NCBI GenBank assembly: GCA_030431485.1
Contig: JAUIIR010000032.1
Coordinates: 1 to 43,730, forward strand
From: Alphaproteobacteria bacterium
GTDB lineage: Bacteria > Pseudomonadota > Alphaproteobacteria > Rhodobacterales > Rhodobacteraceae
Length of the DNA stretch: 43,730 nt
Reading direction: 5' to 3'
The position numbers and the translations under genes were made by a program. Shown here piece by piece: positions 1-8,110 of this stretch. Under the pieces are notes generated by a model. The model saw only the letters and a list, made by a program, of their open reading frames with translations, was not told where the DNA came from and did not search any database. Position 1 is the first letter of the stretch. Each line of letters opens with the position of its first letter.

Positions 1-2
1 AG

Positions 3-894
3 GCGTTGGGGGCCTCACGACAGCCAATTCTGGCGCTACGAGCCCAAAATCGGTTCCTGTCTGCTCAATCAAAGCCCGATTCCACGGAAATCGGCGTAGC
101 CAAGACGGTAGATCAGACGTTCCTTAAGTTTTGACAACTGTCAATTCCGTAGCATGGCCACTGACAGTGCGATTCAGGAACAATTCGGGATTTTCGCACC
201 CCTCGGGTCAAACTCAAAAATATCGATCAGCGGTTGCGAGATGCGGTCCTACTCCGGTGATACGCCGATTTTTCTAAACAACATTCAAGACGTCCCCGCT
301 CTTCCCCTGCGCGCTTTGGTGAGTCGGAACACTTATGAGATCTTCGACCAAGGCGCGCGAATTCGCTACAAAGTGGTCCCACACCCGATCGAGTATCGTG
401 GGCCCAGCATACATAACGTGACGCTTCTGTCCGCAGACCAAATTTCATTTGACTTCACCGAATCCGTTGATCGGCCGATCTTGGTCGGGGACTTAGTGTA
501 CTGGAAGGTTTTCGTACCTGGCAGGAATGACGCCCAAGCGTCGTCCAGCCTATTTCCTGGACTGCGAGTCAGCGCCATAAATGGAACAAATGCGGTTTGC
601 GATATCATTTCTCATATAGACGATAGCTATTCGCCGACGGACGTTGATGTTCTTGTCCCGCATTTTGTTAACGCGACGGAAGCGAGAGGCACAACAAATT
701 CAGGCAGCACAGAGATCACCAATGTCGCAAATATAGAAAATTTCCGCGTGGGTGATTGGATCGCTTGTGATGATCCCGATCTTCCACTGCACATACGGAT
801 CGTGGGCATCAGCGGATCAACTCTTGTCTGCCATCGCGCTATGAATCGAACCGCATCTGTCGCCATCTTCAATTCTCGACTGGTTGATGACTAG
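3..894 (+). pseudogene. 3' part of a beta-helix (pectate-lyase-like) protein, apparently frameshifted and cut by the window edge
   Basis: An ATG-initiated frame runs 154-894 (246 aa), but it has no Shine-Dalgarno sequence and its coding sense seems to extend upstream. The upstream frame ends ...VDQTFLKF-stop at 134. Dropping one T in the TTTT run at 129-132 joins it to DNCQFRSMATDS, giving a smooth beta-helix-like stretch (LKFDNCQFRSM, then ISISGCEMRSYSG). The remainder is beta-rich with two late repeats of a 'VGDxVxW/VGDWIACDD' type. Such parallel beta-helix proteins are common in polysaccharide loci as lyases or spike-like proteins. No catalytic residues can be assigned. It may be a genuine pseudogene, a programmed or sequencing frameshift, or an intact 246-aa protein starting at 154. 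The family call is an inference from pattern only. Confidence 0.45.
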
Positions 895-1028
895 AAAATC
901 GTTGTCGCTGACCCGGCATTTTCACAAGAGTTTGTGGCACCTAATCTCGATCTTGAATTGTGGACGAGTAAAGAAAGGGGGCCGAACGGTTTCCAGACCA
1001 AAAGCCTCGGAAATCCACCTACCCCCCC

Positions 1029-1262
1029 CTATGACGCCGGGTAGCCATCTAGCCCAACAGGGCGGTAGGCCATCTTCTCCCTGACGATCCTTTCCAGGTC
1101 GCCTTTGGCTCTTGCCTCTATGCTGTGGCAGACATCATGGCAGAGGCGGCATACAGAACGGCAGTTGGTGTGGTCTCTCTCCCCTTGGAGACGCGGTAAA
1201 ACGGGCATGATGTTGTCAGGCAGTTCCACGCCGACGTCGTGGAACGCCACTTTGGTACTCAA
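1029..1262 (-). pseudogene. possible HNH-endonuclease remnant
   Basis: This short frame (77 aa) lies in the 466-bp gap between the beta-helix gene and the TPR protein. Its middle reads RSVCRLCHDVCHSIEARAKG, preceded by an acidic/His segment (GERDHTN). This resembles the second half of an HNH nuclease domain, where a CxxCH motif follows a DH pair and an Asn. No clean ribosome-binding site is seen, the N-terminal part of an HNH domain is missing, and the protein is too short for a free-standing enzyme. It could be decayed phage or mobile DNA, or a chance frame. The rest of the gap holds nothing recognisable apart from an eight-C run near 1022. Confidence 0.25.
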
Positions 1263-1360
1263 ATCGAATTGAACAACTATTTAAGGTTGGGGATGCTACA
1301 AGGCGACCATTCTTACAGTTCCTCTGGCTTGGAACAAAGGGAACGGTTAAACCCAATCTC

Positions 1361-2014
1361 ATGAAACGCTTCTTGCTAACCACCAGCGCGCTGACGATCT
1401 TTGCCGCAGGCATCGGATCCGCCTTTGCTTTGATCTCGTCCGCGCCGGCTTTCAACTCCGAACTGCGTCGGGACAACGTCTTTGGCCAGCCGATCCTCGC
1501 GCGCAATCAGGACATGTATGACCGATCGCTGTATTTGATGCAGCAAGCGGTCTCATTTGTCCGTGCCGATCTCGTGCAATACGACGGAGACAGCGACGCC
1601 CGTGTTGCCCCTATCGATGTCGCCATCAACCGCGGCGAAACGGCCGTGGCATTGATGCAGGAAAGCCTGGCGATCAACCCGGGGAATGCTCAGGGGTGGA
1701 TTGTGATGGCCTGGGCGCAGCTCTATTCGGGAAACTTGGCCGAGGCGGAAAATGCGCTGGTGACCTCTTGGACCTTGGCGCCCTACAACCGCTCGCTTGC
1801 TGCCGAGAGGTTGGACATGTCAGTCGCCCTCTTTGACCCCTTCAATGGTCTGGAAATTGAGGCAACGGACGTCACTTTGTCAGAGGATGTGCGGGCGGCC
1901 ATCTTGCGGGATCTCGAGCTCGTTCGCCTTCACATCCCGTCGGCGTTTGCCGAGATCGTTGAACAGCTCGAATTGATTGGGGTCTCGGCCGACGAACTGC
2001 CAGCGCAAACCTAA
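1361..2014 (+). CDS. secreted TPR-like hypothetical protein
   Basis: A 217-aa protein beginning with a classical signal peptide: MKRF, then a hydrophobic core LLTTSALTIFAAGIGSAFA with a likely cleavage after A-F-A. Residues about 85-150 contain alternating helices typical of tetratricopeptide repeats (GETAVALMQESLAINPGNAQGW..., then AWAQLYSGNLAEAENALVTSWTLAP). It is probably periplasmic and, as is usual for small TPR proteins in polysaccharide loci, may scaffold an export or assembly complex. That role is inferred from context; no precise family is recognised. It converges with the small secreted protein at 2079-2414, and a hairpin lies between the two stops. Confidence 0.7.
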   Translation: MKRFLLTTSALTIFAAGIGSAFALISSAPAFNSELRRDNVFGQPILARNQDMYDRSLYLMQQAVSFVRADLVQYDGDSDARVAPIDVAINRGETAVALMQESLAINPGNAQGWIVMAWAQLYSGNLAEAENALVTSWTLAPYNRSLAAERLDMSVALFDPFNGLEIEATDVTLSEDVRAAILRDLELVRLHIPSAFAEIVEQLELIGVSADELPAQT

Positions 2015-2035
2015 GCTGGGCGTTGAAAAGACAAA

Positions 2036-2054
2036 GGCCCCGCATCGCGGGGCC
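2036..2054. terminator. bidirectional hairpin between two convergent genes
   Basis: GGCCCCGC (2036-2043), loop ATC, GCGGGGCC (2047-2054): a perfect 8-bp GC stem with a 3-nt loop. It sits between the stop of the TPR gene (2014) and the stop of the convergent gene (2079). A T-rich stretch follows on the minus strand (CTTTGTCTTTT), so it should end minus-strand transcripts well. On the plus strand the T-run is weak. Confidence 0.7.
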
Positions 2055-2078
2055 CATTCTCAGATCTTTCAAAAGTCG

Positions 2079-2414
2079 TCAACTCAGGCTGACGTTAAGA
2101 TCAAACCGGTTTATCAATATATCCAGCTGCACGTCGCTGTAGCTGGTTTTCGCCGCGCGTCGTGCAGTACGCACAAACGCCAGACGCCCACTCAGAATAC
2201 TGATCTGGGACCGGACAAAGGTTTTCTCTGGACCAGCCGGCAAAGACTGGGAACGGGCAACCAAAACCGCCCTTTGCGCAGCGATGTCCTGAGACACGAG
2301 TGTGAGTTCGTCCGCCACATCGTTGCGACGTTCTTGTAGAGTAGCAGCCGATACATCGACGGCCGTGATCGCGAATGCCAGAAGCACTGCAAGCGTCAAA
2401 AAGATCTTTTTCAC
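2079..2414 (-). CDS. small secreted hypothetical protein, GTG start
   Basis: I choose the GTG at 2414 (111 aa) rather than the ATG at 2438, because AGGTGG sits 4 nt upstream of the GTG and because the protein then begins VKKIFLTLAVLLAFAITAVDVSA, a textbook signal peptide with an A-x-A-type end. The mature part (about 88 aa) is helical and charged, with no cysteines: LQERRNDVADELTLVSQDIAAQRAVL..., probably a short coiled coil. No family is recognised. It is divergent from the Wzy-like gene at 2508 and convergent with the TPR protein, so it is a single-gene unit at the edge of the EPS export block. Confidence 0.65.
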   Translation of the reverse strand: MKKIFLTLAVLLAFAITAVDVSAATLQERRNDVADELTLVSQDIAAQRAVLVARSQSLPAGPEKTFVRSQISILSGRLAFVRTARRAAKTSYSDVQLDILINRFDLNVSLS

Positions 2415-2507
2415 GAAGCCACCTATAGATCGATTCAATTTGAACTCAGGTATAGACCTTTTGCTCGAAATTGTCCATTGAGTAACTAAGGTTGCGGAGG
2501 ACCCCCG

Positions 2508-3857
2508 GTGGCAAAATTGTCTTTATTTACAAGGTCTTTAACTGGCTGGTTGCTTTTTAGCACTTTGGTTTTTGCAACCCTGGCCCTGGGCGCGAACCGG
2601 CCCGTCAGCTGGACCTTGCTCTCGCTGGCCGTGTTGATCCTGTTTGGCGTCACCCTTCTGATTGATCTCTTTCAACGGTCGCCTCGGGTCTTTCGCAGGC
2701 TCTGGCTGCCTGCACTTTTGTTCCTTGCGGTCCTGATCTGGGGTGTCCTTCAATCCCTGCCGGGTCTTCTTCCCGAGGCCTGGATCCACCCTGTCTGGCA
2801 GCTGGCCCCCGACGCGCCCGGCCGCGTTTCGGCCGACCCGATGAGGGGTTGGCACATCCTGATGCGCCTGTCCTGCTATGCGCTTGTGTTCTGGATGGCG
2901 GTGCGCTGTGCCGAAGATGGCGACAGGGCGCTGCGCTACACCAAGGCTTTTGCCCTGTTTTCGACCGCGCTGGCCGGGTTCGGCCTCTATGCAGCCATCA
3001 CGGGCACAAACCCGATCCTTGGCCCATTGGCCACTGACAACGTCTCTGCCAGCTTTGTGAACCGAAACAACTATGCGACCTTTGCGAGCTTCGGCCTGGT
3101 CACCTGCATTGCCTTGCTGCTGCGATCTGCGGCCCTGCATCAGGGCGGTGGACGCAATGCCATCGCCGGGCTCTTGCGCGGGATCGTCGCCGGGGGCTGG
3201 GTCTGGATCATCGGTGTGACGCTCTGCGGCGGCGCAATCATGTTGTCGCAATCGAGGGGAGGGGCCGCGGCTGCCGTTGTCGGCGTCCTGGCACTGCTCA
3301 GCACCCAGCGCGCCAAAGGCAGTGTCGCGGGCATCGGCCCTGTGCTGATATTGGGGGGCGTCGTTCTGGCCGTCTTCCTGTCTGGCGCAACGGGCACCGT
3401 GAACCGTTTCGTCACAACCTCGGACGAGGGCGGCCGCTTCGCCGTCTTTCCCGCCGTGATAGAAGGCATCGCGGACCGGCCTCTACTTGGCCACGGCATC
3501 GGCTCCTTCCACACCGCATTCCGCAAGTATGTCCCGGTCGAGGCCGCTTCGGGGGAATGGGACATGGCTCACAACTCATACCTTGAAAACGCCTTTGAAC
3601 TTGGACTGCCCGCTGCAGGCGTTCTTTATCTTGCTCTGGCGATCATTGGCTGGAGACTGCTGCGCGGCGTGCAGCAACGGCAACGCAATCGAACCGCTGT
3701 CAGCATTGCTCTGGCCTGCTTCCTGTTGGCCGGGTTCCACGCCCTGTTCGACTTCAGCCTGCAGATGCCCGCGCTTGCGGCCTTCTTTGCCTGGCTGCTC
3801 GGCATTGGATATGCCCAGTCCTTCCCCAGTGCGATTCTGAAAGAAGGCCCAAGCTGA
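2508..3857 (+). CDS. O-antigen ligase / Wzy-type polymerase family membrane protein
   Basis: A 449-aa polytopic inner-membrane protein with about ten to twelve hydrophobic segments. The start is GTG at 2508, with GCGGAGG 7 nt upstream. The Wzy_C (O-antigen ligase) pattern is visible: a run of N-terminal helices, a conserved SQSRGG motif near residue 247, then a periplasmic loop with GHGIGSFHTAFRKY and an MAHNSYLE motif, followed by closing helices. Members either polymerise lipid-linked repeat units or ligate glycans to an acceptor. It stands alone on the + strand, beside the RTX, wzc and wza genes, and ends in a strong terminator. A second polymerase-like protein is encoded at 30089-31426, so this one may be the ligase or may serve another polymer. 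Confidence 0.85.
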   Translation: MAKLSLFTRSLTGWLLFSTLVFATLALGANRPVSWTLLSLAVLILFGVTLLIDLFQRSPRVFRRLWLPALLFLAVLIWGVLQSLPGLLPEAWIHPVWQLAPDAPGRVSADPMRGWHILMRLSCYALVFWMAVRCAEDGDRALRYTKAFALFSTALAGFGLYAAITGTNPILGPLATDNVSASFVNRNNYATFASFGLVTCIALLLRSAALHQGGGRNAIAGLLRGIVAGGWVWIIGVTLCGGAIMLSQSRGGAAAAVVGVLALLSTQRAKGSVAGIGPVLILGGVVLAVFLSGATGTVNRFVTTSDEGGRFAVFPAVIEGIADRPLLGHGIGSFHTAFRKYVPVEAASGEWDMAHNSYLENAFELGLPAAGVLYLALAIIGWRLLRGVQQRQRNRTAVSIALACFLLAGFHALFDFSLQMPALAAFFAWLLGIGYAQSFPSAILKEGPS

Positions 3858-3865
3858 TCGCTCAA

Positions 3866-3906
3866 AAGAAAAGGGCCGGTCGCAATGACCGGCCCTTTTC
3901 TTTTTG
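3866..3906. terminator. strong bidirectional rho-independent terminator
   Basis: Perfect 9-bp stem GGGCCGGTC (3874-3882) / GACCGGCCC (3888-3896) with loop GCAAT, followed by TTTTCTTTTT. It is preceded by AAAAGAAAA, which gives a matching U-tract on the minus strand. It separates the stops of the Wzy-like gene (3857) and the RTX gene (3921) and should serve both. Confidence 0.93.
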
Positions 3907-3920
3907 ACCTGACGCTGTGA

Positions 3921-5438
3921 TCAGAGGAAATCGTCGTTGCCCAGGTTGGCATCGCCAACGTTGAACAGCGTGATCGTGCCGTCGCCGCCAATCAGGCTTG
4001 CATCAATGACCGCCGAGGCGCCATTGAACGAAAGTGCACCAGCAGCTTCCAGATCGTCGCGCGAGTCGATGGCGGACCCGTTGAAGCTGTAGGCGCTCAG
4101 GTCGAGGAAATCGTCGCCGCTCTTGTCGAAACCGATGATGGTGGTGTCGCCGATGTCCCCCGAGAACACAAAGGTATCGTCGCCACCAAGGCCCCGGAAC
4201 TGCTCTTTGGCATCCGTCGCCGTAAAGGTCTGATCGGTTGAATTACCCGCGATGATTGTCGTCCCAGTTGGGTCCGACGGTGTAAAGACAGTCCGCTCAA
4301 CCGAGCCATTCTCGCTAAAGGTCTCGGTCGTGCCAATCGCCGCGACTTCCGTTTTCAGGAACTCGACACCGTTCACGAAAGCCCTTTCGATGGACTTGCC
4401 GTTGTCCAGCTGGTTGAACGTATAGTTCACCACACCATTCGTGTCGTAGGTCTCGAACAGGAATTCATAGATGAAAGCGCTGCCATCCGAGCTGGTGTCG
4501 AAGATGGTCTTGTTCACTTCATCTCCGGTGGCCGGATCGAACTCAACCGAGGTCTGCTGATCAGGAATATCCGTCGTTTCACGGATCTTCTGCAGCGAAT
4601 CGTTAAAGAACGTCTGGGTGGTCGTGGTGCCGTCGACCTCGGTCAGAATATAGGTCGTCTCGCCGTCGATCTCTTCGACCGTGAAGGTGATCGAGCTGTT
4701 GTTTTCCCCGGACCAGCGCACTTCGTCGACGTCGTCGTCCAGAAGCGTCTTGGCCTGGTTCAGGTCGGCAAGCCCCGAGGCAAACGACCAATTGGTAATT
4801 TCGACCGTCTCACCGGTTCCGGCAGATCCGATAATCCCGTTGTTCGCCAGAAAGGTGTTCAGCTGAGTGTCGGTAATCTTGAGGTCAACATCTGCCTTGA
4901 ACTGAACGCGTTCAACGCGTAACACAGTGGCCCCAGACAGATCCACTTCGGTTCCGGTGCCACCCGCGATCAAGCGCAGCGTGTCGACCCCGTTTGCGCC
5001 CTCGATGGTCTCGCCCGCTACAACATCACCTGCGGCCGCCAGGATAAGGTCGTTTCCCGCACCAGCGTTGATCGAATCGCGACCCGTTCCGCCATTCACA
5101 ACGTCGTTGCCGCCGCCCGAATTCAGAAAGTCATTGCCGGCGCCGCCGTTGACCGTGTCGGCACCACCCACGGAGTTGATGATATCGCGCCCCGCCAAAC
5201 CGCTGATGTTTTCAGCTGCCGAGCTGCCGGCGAAGCGGTCGACCTGGTTTGCAATGTCGGTCAGAACAAAGTTTGTCAGGTTCGTGTAGGTGTCGCCCTG
5301 GGCAAAGCCATTCAAACCGCCTTGAATGACGCGGACGATAACGCCGTCGGTTGTCCCCAGAACATTGTAGGTGACACCGTCGATGCCACCACCGGCGACG
5401 ATGATGTCAGGATTTGCAGTTGCCTGGAAATTGGCCAT
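3921..5438 (-). CDS. RTX-type calcium-binding secreted protein
   Basis: A 505-aa acidic protein starting MANFQATANPDII with no Sec signal, as expected for type I secretion. Residues about 80-135 carry glycine-aspartate nonapeptides (GGADTVNGGAGNDFLN, then GGTGRDSINAGAGNDLI), which form a Ca-binding beta-roll. A second RTX-like segment near residue 412 (FRGLGGDDTFVFSG) leads into a C-terminal beta domain ending GNDDFL, like the serralysin C-terminal secretion domain. The central part (about 150-400) is not recognised and shows no protease motif. GGGGAAT precedes the ATG. It lies between the polymerase and the wzc/wza genes, so a matrix-associated or surface protein is plausible. No dedicated type I transporter is seen in the window. 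Confidence 0.88.
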   Translation of the reverse strand: MANFQATANPDIIVAGGGIDGVTYNVLGTTDGVIVRVIQGGLNGFAQGDTYTNLTNFVLTDIANQVDRFAGSSAAENISGLAGRDIINSVGGADTVNGGAGNDFLNSGGGNDVVNGGTGRDSINAGAGNDLILAAAGDVVAGETIEGANGVDTLRLIAGGTGTEVDLSGATVLRVERVQFKADVDLKITDTQLNTFLANNGIIGSAGTGETVEITNWSFASGLADLNQAKTLLDDDVDEVRWSGENNSSITFTVEEIDGETTYILTEVDGTTTTQTFFNDSLQKIRETTDIPDQQTSVEFDPATGDEVNKTIFDTSSDGSAFIYEFLFETYDTNGVVNYTFNQLDNGKSIERAFVNGVEFLKTEVAAIGTTETFSENGSVERTVFTPSDPTGTTIIAGNSTDQTFTATDAKEQFRGLGGDDTFVFSGDIGDTTIIGFDKSGDDFLDLSAYSFNGSAIDSRDDLEAAGALSFNGASAVIDASLIGGDGTITLFNVGDANLGNDDFL

Positions 5439-5530
5439 TGGTATTCCCCACGAAATCTGCGGCCCATGTCAGCATGCGCCACTCTCAAATTCCCCTGAGC
5501 GCAAACTCCATTTCGCGCCTACTCACGTTT

Positions 5531-5561
5531 TTTATAGAAACCTCGAAGTTGATCAATCAAC
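5531..5561 (-). promoter_or_regulatory. candidate promoter of the RTX gene overlapped by a palindrome
   Basis: Read on the minus strand, TTGATT (5560-5555), an 18-bp spacer and TATAAA (5536-5531) match a housekeeping promoter, about 95 bp upstream of the RTX start. The -35 side overlaps a 14-bp inverted repeat, GTTGAT-CA-ATCAAC (5548-5561). It resembles an FNR/CRP-type half-site pair but with a 2-nt rather than 4-nt spacer. The rest of the 5439-5721 gap shows only a GC palindrome at 5706-5719. Confidence 0.4.
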
Positions 5562-5721
5562 GCGACAGGGGCTGTATTTTGCAACGCCTCGCGATTTTTC
5601 TTTGACTTGATTTTGGGCGTTCCTGCCACCTTTGAAGATGGCAAAGACTTGAAACCAGTATGGTTTTACCGCTCCACGCCGCCACCGAAGGTGGTATCGC
5701 GATTAGCCGGCGCGCCGGCCA

Positions 5722-8013
5722 TTAATCAACATAATAATCCTTATACCGCCCACCATAGTAGCCGTATCCATACCCGTCATACGAGTATTTTGCCGACTTG
5801 CTTTCATCGACCATCGTCATGACCGCCCCAACTATGGGCGCGCCTGTGCTGCGCAACTGCTTGACGGCCTCTGCAGCGGCCCCTCTGGGTGTGTCATCCC
5901 ACTTGATGGCAAAGATCACGCCATCTGCCGAACTCGAGACGATCCGCGAATCGCTGACGACCAGGGTTGGCGGCGCATCCAGGACCACAAAATCGTAACG
6001 CTCTTTCAAGTCTTGGACGAATGATCGGAATTTCTGCGACGCCAAAACATCCGCCGCATTCTGGGAGCCTCTGGTCTCGCCCGACCGAAACTGAAGCACA
6101 TGCAATCCGGAATCGGGATCCACGCCGACGGCCTCATCAATGGGCACATCGCCGTTCAGGGCAGCCATGAGGCCAGGCTTATCTGCGTCAAACTCTAACA
6201 ACGTCGACACGGCCGGCAGGCGCAAATCGCAATCCACGATGATCGTTGACCGCCCCATTTGCTGGCTGGTCAACGCCAGCAGCACCGCCGTGGTCGACTT
6301 GCCCTCACGTGGCGTCGACGAGGTCACCATGACCACTTTGGGCGGCGCGTCGACGTTGGAAAACAGGATCGAAGTGCGCAATCCCCGCACCGCTTCGGCA
6401 AGGCTGGAGGCCGGTTTTTCGCGGAAGTAATCCACGATCCTGTGACGCTTGCCCCCGACATTGGGGACCAGAGGAATGCTGGCAATCACCCGAAGCCCGG
6501 TATGCTCTTCGACGAGCGCTGGCGTGCGCATTGACTGGTTCAGACGGTCCAGAAGGAACACAAGGCCACCACCAAGCAGCAAGCCGATAATCCCGCCGAT
6601 GGCCAGAATGCGTCGCTTGCCACCAGTGGTCGCAGAATTCGGCACCTCTGCCGGAGAGATCACCCGCGCATCAGCGGACTGCAGCGTCTCCTGTTGCGAG
6701 GTCTCCTGCAGGCGGCCCAGGAAGTTTTCGTAAAGCAAGCGCGAGGCCTGCGCCTGACGCTCGAGGTTACGCAATCCGATCTCGCTGGCGCTTTGTTCAA
6801 GCGCCATTTCTTCAAGTTCACGGACCTGTTCCGTCAGAACGGCGACCTGATCTTTTGCCCCATCCAACTGAACCTGAAAGGAGTCAACCACACGGGCAAC
6901 TTCTTCATCAATCTTGCGGCGGGTTTCTACAATCAGCGCTTCCAGCCTTCGGGCCGAAGGATGGCTTTCGTTCACATTCGTAAGAAGCGTCGCCTGTTGC
7001 GACAGCAAACTGCCCTCTTCCTCTCTAAGGGATTGGATCAGACCAACCTCACGAAACTCTGGTATCGCCCCGACGTCCGCACCTTCAGCCAAGGCCTGAC
7101 GAAGCCGATTGACCTGCGTCTCAAGCTGCAACTCCCGTGCACGCGCGGCGCCCAAGGCACCGTTGATTTCAACCAGCTGCGCCTGGGTGATTTCCAGCGT
7201 CTGGCCCGCCTCTTGGGCCAGCTGCGACTCTGCCTCGGCAACATCCGCTTCAGCCTCGGCAACGCGATCCTGCAACTCAAGCACACGATCACTCAACCAT
7301 TGGGTCGCTGACCGGGTCGCCTCAAGTTTTCCTTCAAGCTGATCCACGATGTACTGGTCAGCAATGGCGTTGGCCAGCTGAGCGGACGTACGCGGGTTGG
7401 TCGAGGTAAAGCCGATCTGAATGACAGAAGACCCTCGGACCGGAGAGAGACTAAGCCCACTTCTAACACGGTTGATCATGGCGAGCCGCTGGCGACGTTC
7501 GATCAAGGCCTGATCGGGCGGCGGAGGATCAGCCGCAATGAGGCCCACGGATTTCAGGAACTCTTCAACCTCTGGCGGCAAAGTTAACCAGTCGAATGTT
7601 CCCGATTCAGGAGGCGCCTGACTTGGATTAAACGCCGGGTTTCGCACCAGGTTCTGTTTCTCGATCACCCGTTCGATCAATGCCGTCGACCGCAGAACTT
7701 CGATCTGGTTTTGCAAATCGGTCGTCGCCGAAACAACCGCTCCACCTGTCACTGCCTCGCCAAGATCCGCGATATTCTGGCGTTGCAGGTCGAAGATGAC
7801 AGTCGCCGTTGCACGGTACAGTGGCGTCTTTTGCAGCGCGTAGTAGTAGGCCAGCGTCACGCAAAACAGGAAGCTGCCCAGAATGACCCACTTACCAGCC
7901 CAGACCATCCGGAAGATCGCAATAAGGTCAATACTATCGTCATCCTGAGGCCCCTGCCCCATCGGGGCAGGCCCTAAACCAGAATGCGGCACGGGCGAGT
8001 TTTGGTTTTGCAT
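5722..8013 (-). CDS. wzc: Wzc-type polysaccharide co-polymerase / tyrosine autokinase
   Basis: A 763-aa inner-membrane BY-kinase; the ATG at 8013 is preferred over the TTG one codon earlier. Residues about 25-65 form the Wzz N-terminus with the first membrane helix (WVILGSFLFCVTLAYYY). A long periplasmic coiled-coil region follows (about 200-430), then the second helix (RRILAIGGIIGLLLGGGLVF). The cytoplasmic kinase shows Walker A PREGKSTTA (about 567), Walker A' IIVDCDLRLP and Walker B FVVLDAPP. The tail holds a cluster of nine tyrosines in the last 21 residues, the usual autophosphorylation site. It works with Wza to set chain length and drive EPS export. It lies 97 bp downstream of wza on the same strand, so it is probably co-transcribed. 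No Wzb-type small phosphatase is seen nearby. Confidence 0.95.
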   Translation of the reverse strand: MQNQNSPVPHSGLGPAPMGQGPQDDDSIDLIAIFRMVWAGKWVILGSFLFCVTLAYYYALQKTPLYRATATVIFDLQRQNIADLGEAVTGGAVVSATTDLQNQIEVLRSTALIERVIEKQNLVRNPAFNPSQAPPESGTFDWLTLPPEVEEFLKSVGLIAADPPPPDQALIERRQRLAMINRVRSGLSLSPVRGSSVIQIGFTSTNPRTSAQLANAIADQYIVDQLEGKLEATRSATQWLSDRVLELQDRVAEAEADVAEAESQLAQEAGQTLEITQAQLVEINGALGAARARELQLETQVNRLRQALAEGADVGAIPEFREVGLIQSLREEEGSLLSQQATLLTNVNESHPSARRLEALIVETRRKIDEEVARVVDSFQVQLDGAKDQVAVLTEQVRELEEMALEQSASEIGLRNLERQAQASRLLYENFLGRLQETSQQETLQSADARVISPAEVPNSATTGGKRRILAIGGIIGLLLGGGLVFLLDRLNQSMRTPALVEEHTGLRVIASIPLVPNVGGKRHRIVDYFREKPASSLAEAVRGLRTSILFSNVDAPPKVVMVTSSTPREGKSTTAVLLALTSQQMGRSTIIVDCDLRLPAVSTLLEFDADKPGLMAALNGDVPIDEAVGVDPDSGLHVLQFRSGETRGSQNAADVLASQKFRSFVQDLKERYDFVVLDAPPTLVVSDSRIVSSSADGVIFAIKWDDTPRGAAAEAVKQLRSTGAPIVGAVMTMVDESKSAKYSYDGYGYGYYGGRYKDYYVD

Positions 8014-8110
8014 CAATTCGATCTAAACACTTCTAAAAAATTTGCCAATCACACCACTTGCGTGGCTTTCAAAACACAGCCGCGCCGCAAGCGCCTCTGA
8101 CTGTACCACA

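Noticed and set aside
131-144. Palindrome TTGACAACTGTCAA upstream of ATG 154, a possible operator
   Set aside because: The stretch appears to be coding sequence of the frameshifted beta-helix gene, so a regulatory role is unlikely.
5706-5719. GCCGGCGCGCCGGC just past the wzc stop, a possible terminator
   Set aside because: It has no loop of useful size beyond four bases and no T-tract on the minus strand.
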